DNA of 18,798 nucleotides. It comes from JBGPLH01 sp041486365 [NCBI: Thermodesulfobacteriota bacterium] (GTDB taxonomy: Bacteria > JAUYMQ01). This document shows positions 1 through 7,473 of the stretch, piece after piece. The DNA lies in contig JBGPLH010000018.1 in the NCBI GenBank assembly GCA_041486365.1, forward strand, positions 1-18,798, written 5' to 3'. A program made the position numbers and the translations under genes. Numbering within the stretch: the first letter of the stretch is position 1; every line of letters begins with the position of its first letter. The notes beneath the pieces are model-generated. The model was not told the DNA's origin and did not search any database. It worked only from the letters and a program-made list of their open reading frames with translations.

Positions 1-602
1 GCCGCCGCGCGCAGGCACCAGTCCACTTCCTCGAAGTAGCAGAAGTACTCGGTACGCAGACCGCCGATCCGCTCGATCGCGTGCCGCGTGACGAGGAGCG
101 CCGCGCCGCTCAGGGCGTCGACGTCCAGGGTGGCGTCCGCGGGCCCGGGAAGCAGCGCCCGCCCGTGGTGCCGGAGGCGCATGCGGCCCGTGCGCGGGTT
201 GAAGGCGATGCCGGCCGACTGGACGAAGTGCGGCGGCTCGGCGTCGCGGATGAGGGGGCCCGCCAGTCCGATGGCGGGATCGGCCGCGCAGGCCTCCTCG
301 AGCCGTCCCAGCGCCCGCGGATCGAGCGTGGCGTCGTTGTTCAGGAGGAGCACCGCGTCGGCCCCGCGCGCGAACGCGAGGGCGGCGGCGCGGTTGTGCC
401 CCGCGGCGAATCCCCTGTTGCAGGGCTCCCGATGGATCTCCGCCCCGAGGGCGCGGGCGCGCTCCGGGTCCAGCGGTGGATCGGCGGCGTTGTCGATCAG
501 GATCACGCCGTCGGGCTTCCGGTCGGAGGCGCGGAGCGATCCGATCGCGGCCCAGGTGTCCTCGGCCGAGCCCCAGTGGAGCACGCTCGCCCAGATCCTC
601 AC
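1..602 (-). CDS. Family 2 glycosyltransferase, 3' end cut by the window edge
   Basis: This is the N-terminal 200 residues of a GT-A fold (GT2, rhamnosyltransferase-like) enzyme that should transfer a sugar from a nucleotide-sugar donor to a growing surface glycan at the inner face of the membrane. Seen in the minus-strand translation: an early strand VILIDNAA (D37), the donor-binding stretch CNRGFAAGHNRA (61-72), the DXD-like LLLNNDATLD (D90) and the acceptor-side motif YFCYFEEVDWCLR (186-198), all in the GT2 order. The start is a GTG at 602-600 that overlaps the TGA stop of the upstream GT4 gene (GTGA), so the two are probably translationally coupled. The C-terminus lies outside the window. 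The family call is firm; the sugar and acceptor are unknown. Confidence 0.88.
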   Translation of the reverse strand, partial: MRIWASVLHWGSAEDTWAAIGSLRASDRKPDGVILIDNAADPPLDPERARALGAEIHREPCNRGFAAGHNRAAALAFARGADAVLLLNNDATLDPRALGRLEEACAADPAIGLAGPLIRDAEPPHFVQSAGIAFNPRTGRMRLRHHGRALLPGPADATLDVDALSGAALLVTRHAIERIGGLRTEYFCYFEEVDWCLRAA

Positions 603-1798
603 CCGGCCACCTCCTCGTATATCTCCATCGTGCGCGCGGCGACGGCCTCGGGGGAGAGCGCGCGGATCACCTGCTCGCCGCCCCGGGCGGCGCGGCGGCG
701 GCTCTCTTCCGGATCGGCGAGCGCCGCTCGAATGGCCTCGCGCACCGCTCCCGGATCACCGCCCTCCACCACGAACCCCGCGTCCCAGGCGCGGATCCGC
801 TCGGCGCAACCCGTTCCCGCGCTCACCACCGGGATCACGCCGGCCAGCAGCGCCTCCATGGGCGCGAGCCCGAAGATTTCCTGCTCCGACACCAGCGCGA
901 GCACGTCGGCGTCGGCGAGGGCCTCCCGCCGCTGCCGGGCATCGAGAGGCCCGGCGAAGATCACCCGCGCGCTTCCGGCCGTCCCGGCTTCCCGCCGCAG
1001 CGCCTCCAGCGCGCCGCCGTCGGGACCCGCCACCGCCAGCACCGCGCCCCGAAGCCCCGCCACCGCGCGGAGAAGCACGTCCACCCGCTTGTTCGGCGTC
1101 AAGCGCCCGAGGTACAGGACCATCGGTGCGCCCTCCGGAACGCCATGCTTCTTGCGGAAGGCGCCGCGTCCCGGCAGCGGCAGGATCGACTGCGGATCGA
1201 GCGGATTGGAAAGCCGCCGGATCCGATGGGCCGGAACGCCGAGACTGCCGAGCTGCGCCTCCTCCACGTCTGAAAGGGCAAGGCAGATCGCGGCACGGTC
1301 CAGGATCCCATCGAAGAGGAGAGGGTCGGCCAGCCGCTTCCACCCCTGCCGCCGCTCGATCCGAGGGGCGGTCCCGTGGGGGGAGAGCACGAAGGGGCGC
1401 GGCCGCCGCGCGCGGGCGACGAGGAGAGCGCCGAGGTGGCGGTGGCCGTGGAGATGAACCGCCTCGAAATCCCGGGCCCCGCGCCGCGCGGCGGCACGGA
1501 GCCCGAGCGGTAGCGTCACGTCGTCCCAGGCGAGGCGGTTGCTCAGGTTCCGGAAGGCGCGCACCTCGATCCCCGGAATGGGTTCGGGCGCCCGGCGGGA
1601 TCGCGGCGTCCCGACATCAGTGGTCCAGACGGTGACCCGGCACCCGGCGCGGGACTGCGCCCGCGCGAGGGTGGCGACCGCTTCTCGAATGCCGCCGCCG
1701 GCCTGGGATGGGGGGAAATAGGGGACCACGTGGAGCACCCGAAGGGGGGAGACCCGCGAGGGGTCCTCCGGGGTGCGCGGGGCGTGGGACTGGCTCAT
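599..1798 (-). CDS. Family 4 glycosyltransferase (GT-B fold)
   Basis: A 399-residue retaining glycosyltransferase, the usual length for GT4, likely acting in the cytoplasm on a lipid-linked polysaccharide. The N-terminal Rossmann half starts with RVLHVVPYFPP (20-30) and the glycine-rich donor loop SQAGGGIREAV; the acceptor-side HGHRH lies at 118-121 and SPHGT at 139-143. The C-terminal half has VLYLGRLTPNKRVDVLL (227-243) and the EX7E motif as E307 and E315 within EIFGLAPMEAL. The ATG at 1798 has no Shine-Dalgarno but sits 8 bases after a TATGAT box, so it may be leaderless. The stop overlaps the GTG start of the next glycosyltransferase, indicating an operon running leftward. Substrate not predictable. 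Confidence 0.92.
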   Translation of the reverse strand: MSQSHAPRTPEDPSRVSPLRVLHVVPYFPPSQAGGGIREAVATLARAQSRAGCRVTVWTTDVGTPRSRRAPEPIPGIEVRAFRNLSNRLAWDDVTLPLGLRAAARRGARDFEAVHLHGHRHLGALLVARARRPRPFVLSPHGTAPRIERRQGWKRLADPLLFDGILDRAAICLALSDVEEAQLGSLGVPAHRIRRLSNPLDPQSILPLPGRGAFRKKHGVPEGAPMVLYLGRLTPNKRVDVLLRAVAGLRGAVLAVAGPDGGALEALRREAGTAGSARVIFAGPLDARQRREALADADVLALVSEQEIFGLAPMEALLAGVIPVVSAGTGCAERIRAWDAGFVVEGGDPGAVREAIRAALADPEESRRRAARGGEQVIRALSPEAVAARTMEIYEEVAG

Positions 1799-1806
1799 GC
1801 GGGGCC

Positions 1807-1835
1807 ATCATAACACAGCCGAATCCCTGTCCGGA
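1807..1835 (-). promoter_or_regulatory. Candidate promoter of the glycosyltransferase operon
   Basis: On the minus strand a good -10 box, TATGAT, occupies 1812-1807. It ends 8 bases before the ATG at 1798, so transcription would begin at or next to the start codon. The -35 position (about 1835-1830) reads TCCGGA, a poor match, and lies inside the palindrome at 1824-1841. A weak -35 overlapped by a palindrome is the usual arrangement for a factor-controlled promoter; that control is inference. Confidence 0.45.
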
Positions 1836-1841
1836 CAGGGA
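1824..1841. promoter_or_regulatory. Perfect 18-bp palindrome, candidate operator
   Basis: TCCCTGTCCGGACAGGGA reads identically on both strands. It lies between the divergently transcribed GT4 and LysM genes and overlaps the expected -35 region of the GT4 promoter. It has no unpaired loop, so a dimeric DNA-binding protein site is more likely than an RNA hairpin. No regulator gene is adjacent to say which protein would bind. Confidence 0.4.
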
Positions 1842-1842
1842 A

Positions 1843-1869
1843 TTCCGCCCATCCGCGAACATATATAAG
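1843..1869 (+). promoter_or_regulatory. Weak candidate promoter for the LysM gene
   Basis: The AT-rich patch ACATATATAAGG is unusual in this GC-rich DNA and offers TATATA (1862-1867) or TATAAG (1864-1869) as a -10. The best upstream partner is TTCCGC (1843-1848) at short spacing, so the -35 is poor. Transcription from here would give a leader of about 210 bases beginning just before the large hairpin at 1878-1918. Confidence 0.35.
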
Positions 1870-1877
1870 GAGCCTCC

Positions 1878-1918
1878 GGCGGGTCGCCCGGAACCCCGCG
1901 CGGGGGTTCGGGCCCGCC
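1878..1918 (+). other. Large GC-rich hairpin in the LysM gene leader
   Basis: Outer arms GGCGGG (1878-1883) and CCCGCC (1913-1918) enclose CCCGgAACCCC (1887-1897) pairing with GGGGTTCGGG (1903-1912), with one bulged G and a short GCGCG loop. It has no U-tract on either side, so it is not a standard terminator. It would be at the very 5' end of a LysM mRNA and may stabilise it. The rest of the leader (1919-2070) shows no recognised element. Confidence 0.45.
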
Positions 1919-2083
1919 GGCGGGGAAGGCCCCCCGGCCACGGGTCCCGGCAGGAAACCTCCGCTCAAGAAAGCCTCGCCCGGTGACGATGAATCTCCCG
2001 CGAACCCGCGCATCCCCGGGCTTGCGCGCCGTGGGGACTCGGGGCCTGCTCACCCGGCCGCCCCGACGAGAGAGGGGGAATTC

Positions 2084-3193
2084 ATGAAGACGAGGAAAGC
2101 GATTGCCGGGCCCCTGGCCGGGGCCCTCGCGACGCTGGCCGCCGTCGGTCTGGCGATTGGCGCCGGGCAGATGGAGGTCTACACGGTAAAGAAGGGCGAT
2201 ACCCTCTGGGAGATCGCCGCGGACAAACTCGGCGAGGGGAAGCGATGGCCCGAGGTCTGGGAGAAGAATGCGCAGTTCAAGAATCCCAACCGGATCTATC
2301 CGGGCAACCAGGTCTATCTGCCGGGCACCCCGCAGCCCGTCGCCCCGCCGGTGACGGGGATGGCGCAGCCGCCCGTGAACACGATGCCCATCGACGAGGT
2401 CACCTACACGACCGCGCGCGAGGCGGGGTACGTGAGCCCCGATGAGTATGAGGGCGCGGGGCACATCGTGGGGAGCGACAGCCCCGCCTCGAACCTCTAC
2501 GAGGGCCTCCAGGTGTTCATCGACCGCGGAGAGAGTGAAGGCGTGCGCGTCGGTGATAACTTCCGGGTCTTCCGGCCGGAGGGCCAGATCCTGCGTCCCG
2601 ACACGAACCAGCCGGCGGGCTACCGGACATCCGAGAAGGGGCAGCTGCGGGTGATCCAGGTGATGGAGCACAGCTCCCGCTGTGCCATCGTGCGATCCTT
2701 CAACGTGATCCTGCGAGGCGATCCGGTGACGCCCTTCAAACCCCTGCCGGATACCTTCCTGGTGAAGCCCGCGCCCCAGGACGTGAGCGGGACGATTCTC
2801 GCCGGTCAGGCGGGACGGGTCGAGTTCGGACGGGAGGATCTCGTGTACCTCGACCTCGGCTCGAAGCAGGGGATCGACGTCGGGTCGCGTTTTGCCGTGT
2901 ATCGCGAGGGCGACGGTCTTTCGGGATTCGCGGCGGACCGGAATCTGCCGCCGGACGTCATGGGTGAGGCGGTCGTGATCCGCGTGTCCGAGAAGGGAAG
3001 CACCGCGCTCCTCACGCGCTCCAAGGGGCCGATCCACAGGGGTGACCACGTGGCCGCCCTGGCGCGACTCAATCTCCCCGCGCAGGACGCGACTCATCTG
3101 TCGAGCGATCCCGCGTTCGGCAGGTTCTCGGGCGGTGAGGCGCAGGGAGACACGTTCACCATCCGCGGCTCGGGGCTGCGAACCTCGGAGTAG
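2084..3193 (+). CDS. Exported LysM domain protein with duplicated C-terminal domain
   Basis: A 369-residue protein with a probable signal peptide (basic MKTRK, then a hydrophobic stretch to about residue 28), so it should act in the periplasm or cell envelope. Residues 31-80 form a LysM domain (VYTVKKGDTLWEIA ... NRIYPGNQVYLP), which in this family binds peptidoglycan. After a proline-rich linker come two related segments, about 138-218 and 250-328. Each contains G-x-x-VG-x-x-F-x-V-x-R and ends in a basic strand plus RGD (RGDPV, RGDHV), which points to an internal duplication. The purine-rich site AGAGGGGG (2071-2078) lies 5 bases before the ATG. A terminator follows, so it is monocistronic. 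Exact role unknown. Confidence 0.9.
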   Translation: MKTRKAIAGPLAGALATLAAVGLAIGAGQMEVYTVKKGDTLWEIAADKLGEGKRWPEVWEKNAQFKNPNRIYPGNQVYLPGTPQPVAPPVTGMAQPPVNTMPIDEVTYTTAREAGYVSPDEYEGAGHIVGSDSPASNLYEGLQVFIDRGESEGVRVGDNFRVFRPEGQILRPDTNQPAGYRTSEKGQLRVIQVMEHSSRCAIVRSFNVILRGDPVTPFKPLPDTFLVKPAPQDVSGTILAGQAGRVEFGREDLVYLDLGSKQGIDVGSRFAVYREGDGLSGFAADRNLPPDVMGEAVVIRVSEKGSTALLTRSKGPIHRGDHVAALARLNLPAQDATHLSSDPAFGRFSGGEAQGDTFTIRGSGLRTSE

Positions 3194-3218
3194 CACGCGC
3201 ACGCAGGGCAACGAGAGG

Positions 3219-3252
3219 GGCGGGGGGCCGCAGGGTCCCCCGCCGTTTTTTT
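3219..3252 (+). terminator. Intrinsic terminator of the LysM gene
   Basis: An 8-bp perfect stem, GGCGGGGG (3219-3226) with CCCCCGCC (3237-3244), and a 10-base loop are followed directly by a run of seven T (3246-3252). This is a textbook rho-independent terminator, 26 bases after the stop codon. It separates the LysM gene from the dprA promoter immediately downstream. Confidence 0.9.
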
Positions 3253-3257
3253 ATAAG

Positions 3258-3286
3258 TTGACTCCCCGGGAACGGGGCGTTAGCCT
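3258..3286 (+). promoter_or_regulatory. Candidate sigma-70 type promoter of dprA
   Basis: TTGACT (3258-3263) is followed after exactly 17 bases by TAGCCT (3281-3286), which keeps the T, A and last T of a -10 box. It begins 6 bases after the LysM terminator T-run, where a promoter for dprA is expected. The leader would be about 80 bases and holds no recognised element. Confidence 0.5.
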
Positions 3287-3373
3287 CCCGACCGACACAC
3301 CCGCCGTTCCCCGCGGCGACGCGATTGCATCCGCTCAGTCCGCCTCCCTGAACTCGTTCCACCCGGAGCCGTG

Positions 3374-4558
3374 ATGGCCGATCCCGCCCTCGCGTGGATC
3401 GCGCTGGGGCTCGTGCGCCCGCCGGACGGCGAGCGCTACCGCGCCATCCGCGCGCGCCACGGATCACCCGAGCCGCTGCTCGCAAACGACGGGGAGGATC
3501 CCGATCTCCTCCCGCCCGACACGCGATCCGCGGCCCGGGCGGCCCTCCCCCGCGCGCGGCGCGAGGCGGAGGGGATCCATGCGCTCGGGGCCCACGCCAT
3601 CGCGTTCGGTGACCCGCGCTACCCGCAGGGCCTGGGCGAGATCTCCGACCCGCCCGCGTGGATTGCCGTCGGCGGAGACCTGGGCGATCCGGAGGCGCCG
3701 GCCGTGGCCATCGTGGGGAGCCGCGAGGCCTCGCTCGCGGGAGAGCGGCGGGCGCGGGAGTGGGCGGCGTGGCTCGCCCGGCGCGGCGTGCGGATCGTAT
3801 CGGGGCTCGCCCGAGGGATCGACACCGCGGCGCACCGGGGGGCGCTCGACGCGGACGGGCACACGGTGGCCGTGCTCGGCTGCGGTCTGGATGACGCGCT
3901 CGCCCACCGCGCGGGATCTTCATCTCTGGGGTCGGCCCTCGCCGCGCGAGGGACCTCCGGTCTAGGGTCGGCCCTCGCTGTCCGAGGGACCTCCGGCTTG
4001 ATGCGCGATCTCCTGGCCGCCGGCGGCGCGCTGGTGAGCGATTTCCCCCTCGGCACGCGCCCCGCGACATGGACCTTCCCCCGACGCAATCGCCTGATCA
4101 GCGCCTTCGCGCGGGGCGTGCTCGTGATTCAGGCGGCCGCCCGGAGCGGATCGCTGATCACGGCGCGGTGCGCCGGGGACCAGGGGCGAGACGTCTGGGC
4201 CGTCCCGGGGGCGCCGGAGGACCCCCGCGCGCGGGGAGCCAACGCCTTGATTCGACAGGGGGCGCGACTCGTGGAGGACCCGGCCGAGGTCCTCGAGGAT
4301 CTGCTCCCCGCCGCGGTCCCGGGAACTCACGGCTCGACACCGGGGAAGGACGCATCCCGGCCCTCCGCTCAAGCGGCGGCGGGCCTGTCCGATGAGGAGA
4401 GGGACCTGCTCGTCGGCGTGTCCCGCGGCGCGCTCGACCTGGACACGCTGGCCGCGCGCGCCGGCCTTTCCGCCGCGCGGGCGGGAGCGCTCCTCGCGCG
4501 GCTCGAAGTGGCGGGTTGCGTGCGGCGGCTCGACGGGATGCGCTTCGAGCGGGCCTGA
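3374..4558 (+). CDS. dprA: DNA processing protein DprA with an in-frame repeat insertion
   Basis: DprA (Smf) binds incoming single-stranded DNA during natural transformation and loads RecA. Seen: the Rossmann-fold core with VAIVGSREAS (111-120), SGLARGIDTAAHRGAL (143-158), the FPRRNRLIS strand (235-243), SGSLITAR (258-265) and GANALIRQGARLV (288-300), then a C-terminal winged helix (about 337-394). The ATG at 3374 is preferred over the GTG at 3371 because GGAG lies 5 bases before it. Odd: residues 185-208 are two 12-residue units, LGSALAARGTSG and LGSALAVRGTSG, encoded by a palindromic DNA repeat. They sit where the family normally reads YPxEHxxL, and the usual YP is missing. Whether the protein still works is not known; the reading frame is intact. 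Confidence 0.95.
   Translation: MADPALAWIALGLVRPPDGERYRAIRARHGSPEPLLANDGEDPDLLPPDTRSAARAALPRARREAEGIHALGAHAIAFGDPRYPQGLGEISDPPAWIAVGGDLGDPEAPAVAIVGSREASLAGERRAREWAAWLARRGVRIVSGLARGIDTAAHRGALDADGHTVAVLGCGLDDALAHRAGSSSLGSALAARGTSGLGSALAVRGTSGLMRDLLAAGGALVSDFPLGTRPATWTFPRRNRLISAFARGVLVIQAAARSGSLITARCAGDQGRDVWAVPGAPEDPRARGANALIRQGARLVEDPAEVLEDLLPAAVPGTHGSTPGKDASRPSAQAAAGLSDEERDLLVGVSRGALDLDTLAARAGLSAARAGALLARLEVAGCVRRLDGMRFERA
3925..3996 (+). repeat. Two tandem 36-bp palindromic repeat units inside dprA
   Basis: Units occupy 3925-3960 and 3961-3996. Each has a variable 6-base lead (TCTGGG, TCTAGG) and a 30-base core beginning GTCGGCCCTCG and ending CGAGGGACCTCCGG. Within each core, CCCTCG pairs with CGAGGG around a short loop (7 bp in the first unit, 6 bp in the second). 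The pitch of 36 bases equals 12 codons, so the frame is kept. The same core is found in topA. Confidence 0.9.
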
Positions 4559-4649
4559 GCGCCTGAATTCCCGAGTGTCGACGCCCGTCGGCGCCGCGCT
4601 TCGGACCCGGGTACCGGCTGCTCCGCCTGCGGACGCCGGCGCGCTCAAT

Positions 4650-4677
4650 TTGACAAGGTCCCGACCGACGGTATCTT
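4650..4677 (+). promoter_or_regulatory. Candidate promoter of topA
   Basis: A perfect -35 box TTGACA (4650-4655) is followed after 16 bases by TATCTT (4672-4677). It lies in the 199-base gap between dprA and topA. The predicted leader of about 75 bases contains a small hairpin, CTTCGC-GAC-GCGAAG (4700-4714). This is the strongest promoter match in the window. Confidence 0.65.
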
Positions 4678-4757
4678 ACGTTCCCTCTTGACGGGGACCC
4701 TTCGCGACGCGAAGAGCGTGGCACACGCGCAGCGAAGCGGCGCCCACAAGGTCCGAG

Positions 4758-7364
4758 ATGGCAGACACGAAGGCCCGAAAGACGACCAGAAGGACCGCTT
4801 CCCCCCGGGGGAAGGTGGGCGGGACTGCATCTTCAAAGTCGGCCCTCGCTTCGCGAGGGACCTCCGGTTCAAAGTCGGCCCTCCCGAAGCGGGCGGCGGC
4901 AGCGCGGAAGAAGGCTCCGGTGAGCGGGTCCCGCCGGGGCGCGCTGGTGATCGTGGAGTCGCCCGCCAAGGCGCGCACGATCAAGAAGTACCTGGGCAGC
5001 GGCTACAGGGTGGAGGCTTCCGTTGGCCATGTGAAGGACCTGCCCAAGCGCGAGCTGGGCGTGGACATCGATCGCGACTTCCGCCCCAAGTACCAGGTCA
5101 TCGAGGGCAAGGGGAAGGTGATCGCCCAGATCAAGAAGGCCGCCGAGGGGCGCGAGAAGATCTTCCTGGCCCCCGACCCCGATCGTGAAGGCGAAGCGAT
5201 CGCCTGGCACATCGCCGAGGAGCTGAAGGGAAGCGGCGCGCAGATCTACCGGGTGCTCTTCAACGAGATCACGAAACCCGCCGTGCAGGAAGCGTTGGCA
5301 CATCCGGGCCAGCTCGACCGGCACCTCTTCGAGGCCCAGCAGGCGCGGCGCGTGCTCGACCGCCTCGTCGGCTATCAGATCAGCCCGATCCTCTGGAAGA
5401 AGGTGCGCCGGGGCCTGTCGGCCGGCCGCGTGCAGTCGGTGGCCGTGCGCCTCGTCGTGGAGCGCGAGCGCGCGGTCACGGCGTTCAAGCCCCAGGAATA
5501 CTGGACCGTCGACGCGCGGCTCCAGGGCGAGTCGGGAAGCGACTTCCTCGCGCGGCTCTTCAAGATTCACGGCAAGAAGGCGGACCTCGCCGATCGGGCC
5601 CACGCGGACCGGATCGTGGAGGAGCTGCGGGCCGGGACGTACACGGTCTCCAGCGTCGAGCGGAAGGAGCGCAGGCGGAACCCGGCGCCGCCCTTCACGA
5701 CGAGCTCGCTCCAGATGGAGGCGGCCCGCAAGCTGCGCTTCACCGCCAAGCGCACGATGGGGCTCGCCCAGAAGCTCTACGAGGGCGTGGACCTCGGGCA
5801 GGAGGGTCCCGTCGGGCTCATCACCTACATGCGGACCGACTCCGTGCGTGTCTCGGGCGACGCGCTCAAGGAGGTCCGCCACCTGATCGGCGAGCGCTAC
5901 GGCGAGGCGAACCTCCCGGCCCACGCCGTCCACTACAAGACGAAGAAGTCGGCCCAGGACGCCCACGAGGCCGTCCGGCCCACGCTCATCGATCACGACC
6001 CGGAGCGGGTGCGCCCGTTCCTCGATCCCGACGCGCTGGCGCTCTACGAGCTGATCTGGAAGCGCTTCGTGGCGAGCCAGATGAATCCGGCCGTGTACGA
6101 CGCCACCACCGTGGACGTCGAGAGCGGACGGAACGTGCTGCGCGCCACCGGCTCGATCCTGAAGGCGCCGGGCTTCATGTCGATCTATCTCGAGGGGACC
6201 GACGAGGAGGAGAACGGCAACGGCGCCGCGCGCGCGTCGGCCTCGGAGGACGGCGAGCGGATTCTCCCGGAGCTGCGCGCGGGCGAGGCGCTCTCGCTCC
6301 TCGAGCTGCTCCCCGAGCAGCACTTCACCAAGCCGCCGGCCCGCTTCACGGAGGCCACGCTGGTGAAGGAGCTCGAGCAGGACGGAATCGGGCGGCCCTC
6401 CACCTACGCGTCGATCCTCAGCACGATCGTCGACAAGCACTACGTTGTGAAGGAGGAGGGGAAGTTCCGCCCGACGGAGCTCGGGTTCCTGGTGAACGAT
6501 CTCCTCGTGAAGAACTTCCCGCAGGTGATGGACGTGGCGTTCACCGCCCAGATGGAGGAGAACCTCGACGAGGTCGAGGAGGGGCGCCGCAACTGGGTGG
6601 AGACGCTCAAGACCTTCTACCGCGATTTCGCGCCGGCCCTGGACAAGGCCAGGCTCGAGATGCGCAACGTCAAGGAGGAGAAGATCAAGGCCGGGATCAC
6701 CTGCGACCGATGCGGCAAGGACATGCTGATCAAGTGGGGGAAGAACGGCGAGTTCCTGGCCTGCGAGGGCTACCCCGACTGCCGCAACACCCGCGAGTTC
6801 ACCCGCGTGAACGGGTCCGTGACCCCCGTCGCGCATCACACGGAGGGGGAGGCCTGCGAGAAGTGCGGGGGCCCGATGGTGCGCAAGCGGGGCCGCTTCG
6901 GCGAGTTCCTCGCGTGCTCGGCTTACCCCGACTGCCGCAACACCCGCCCCATCGGGCCGAAGCCGCAGGCTCTGGCCGAGCAGGGCCCGACGGAGCCCTG
7001 CCCGAAATGCGGCGGCGCGATGCAGCTCAAGATGAGCCGTTTCGGGCTGCACTTCTTCGGATGCTCGAATTACCCGGCCTGCAAGAGCGTGAAGCCGCTC
7101 GGCACCGGTGTGCCCTGCCCCGAGAAGGGCTGCGGCGGTGAGATCGTGCAGCGTTCCTCGAAGAAGGGGCGGGTGTTCTACGGCTGCGGCCGGTACCCGG
7201 ACTGCACCTTCGTGCTGTGGGAGAAGCCCGTGGCCGAGTCCTGCCCCCTGTGCGCCTCGCCGTTCGTCGTGGAGAAGTACACGAAGAAGGAGGGGCGTCA
7301 CCTGCGTTGCGCGAACAAGGGGTGCGCCTTCGTCCGTCCGCTCGAGGAGGCGGCGAACGCCTGA
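4758..7364 (+). CDS. topA: DNA topoisomerase I (type IA) with five zinc ribbons
   Basis: TopA relaxes negative supercoils through a 5'-phosphotyrosine intermediate. Seen: TOPRIM domain from residue 61 ([20 protein letters not shown]67) with the acidic motif [15 protein letters not shown], the catalytic tyrosine Y357 in [12 protein letters not shown], and the PSTYASI motif. There are five four-cysteine zinc ribbons starting near residues 649, 700, 748, 787 and 829. At 868 residues it is of normal length. Odd: about 60 extra residues precede the TOPRIM domain, lysine- and serine-rich, and residues 26-42 of these come from a palindromic DNA repeat shared with dprA. AAGG (4748-4751) lies 6 bases before the ATG. 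It has its own promoter and a terminator-like hairpin downstream. Confidence 0.97.
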   Translation: MADTKARKTTRRTASPRGKVGGTASSKSALASRGTSGSKSALPKRAAAARKKAPVSGSRRGALVIVESPAKARTIKKYLGSGYRVEASVGHVKDLPKRELGVDIDRDFRPKYQVIEGKGKVIAQIKKAAEGREKIFLAPDPDREGEAIAWHIAEELKGSGAQIYRVLFNEITKPAVQEALAHPGQLDRHLFEAQQARRVLDRLVGYQISPILWKKVRRGLSAGRVQSVAVRLVVERERAVTAFKPQEYWTVDARLQGESGSDFLARLFKIHGKKADLADRAHADRIVEELRAGTYTVSSVERKERRRNPAPPFTTSSLQMEAARKLRFTAKRTMGLAQKLYEGVDLGQEGPVGLITYMRTDSVRVSGDALKEVRHLIGERYGEANLPAHAVHYKTKKSAQDAHEAVRPTLIDHDPERVRPFLDPDALALYELIWKRFVASQMNPAVYDATTVDVESGRNVLRATGSILKAPGFMSIYLEGTDEEENGNGAARASASEDGERILPELRAGEALSLLELLPEQHFTKPPARFTEATLVKELEQDGIGRPSTYASILSTIVDKHYVVKEEGKFRPTELGFLVNDLLVKNFPQVMDVAFTAQMEENLDEVEEGRRNWVETLKTFYRDFAPALDKARLEMRNVKEEKIKAGITCDRCGKDMLIKWGKNGEFLACEGYPDCRNTREFTRVNGSVTPVAHHTEGEACEKCGGPMVRKRGRFGEFLACSAYPDCRNTRPIGPKPQALAEQGPTEPCPKCGGAMQLKMSRFGLHFFGCSNYPACKSVKPLGTGVPCPEKGCGGEIVQRSSKKGRVFYGCGRYPDCTFVLWEKPVAESCPLCASPFVVEKYTKKEGRHLRCANKGCAFVRPLEEAANA
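4832..4883 (+). repeat. Palindromic repeat inside topA: one full and one partial unit
   Basis: The full unit (4832-4867) is TTCAAA plus a 30-base core starting GTCGGCCCTCGC and ending GCGAGGGACCTCCGG, with a 7-bp stem around TTC. A truncated unit (4868-4883) repeats TTCAAAGTCGGCCCTC and then diverges. It is read as [12 protein letters not shown] then SKSAL, the same frame as in dprA. The units fall in the extra N-terminal region of TopA, outside any conserved domain. Confidence 0.9.
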
Positions 7365-7390
7365 GGTCCCGAGCCACGGAAGCGATGCCT

Positions 7391-7424
7391 CGAGGGGCGG
7401 GTCGCGGACCCGCCCCTCGCCTTT
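7391..7424 (+). terminator. Terminator-like hairpin after topA
   Basis: A perfect 13-bp stem, CGAGGGGCGGGTC (7391-7403) and its complement (7407-7419), closes a GCG loop, and CCTTT follows. The stem is very strong but the U-run is short. It lies 26 bases after the topA stop and just before the trmFO promoter, which fits a transcript end. Confidence 0.7.
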
Positions 7425-7437
7425 CCGGGATCCGAAA

Positions 7438-7466
7438 TTGCTTTCGCGGGAACCGCCCGCTACCTT
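7438..7466 (+). promoter_or_regulatory. Candidate trmFO promoter giving a leaderless mRNA
   Basis: TTGCTT (7438-7443), a 17-base spacer and TACCTT (7461-7466) resemble a sigma-70 promoter. The -10 box ends 7 bases before the trmFO ATG at 7474, and no Shine-Dalgarno is visible. Transcription would therefore begin at the start codon. Confidence 0.5.
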
Positions 7467-7473
7467 GCGACGC

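Noticed and set aside
1755-1772. A half-match to the palindromic repeat in the GT4 gene (CGCGAGGGGTCCTCCGG), and another CCGGAGGTCCC match in hslU near 11713
   Set aside because: Both lack the other arm and lead of the unit, and one needs an indel. GC-rich coding sequence gives such strings by chance.
1989-2087. A 32-codon upstream ORF ending in an ATGA overlap with the LysM gene start
   Set aside because: No convincing ribosome site, arginine- and proline-rich composition typical of random GC-rich DNA, and only one example. The overlap could be chance.
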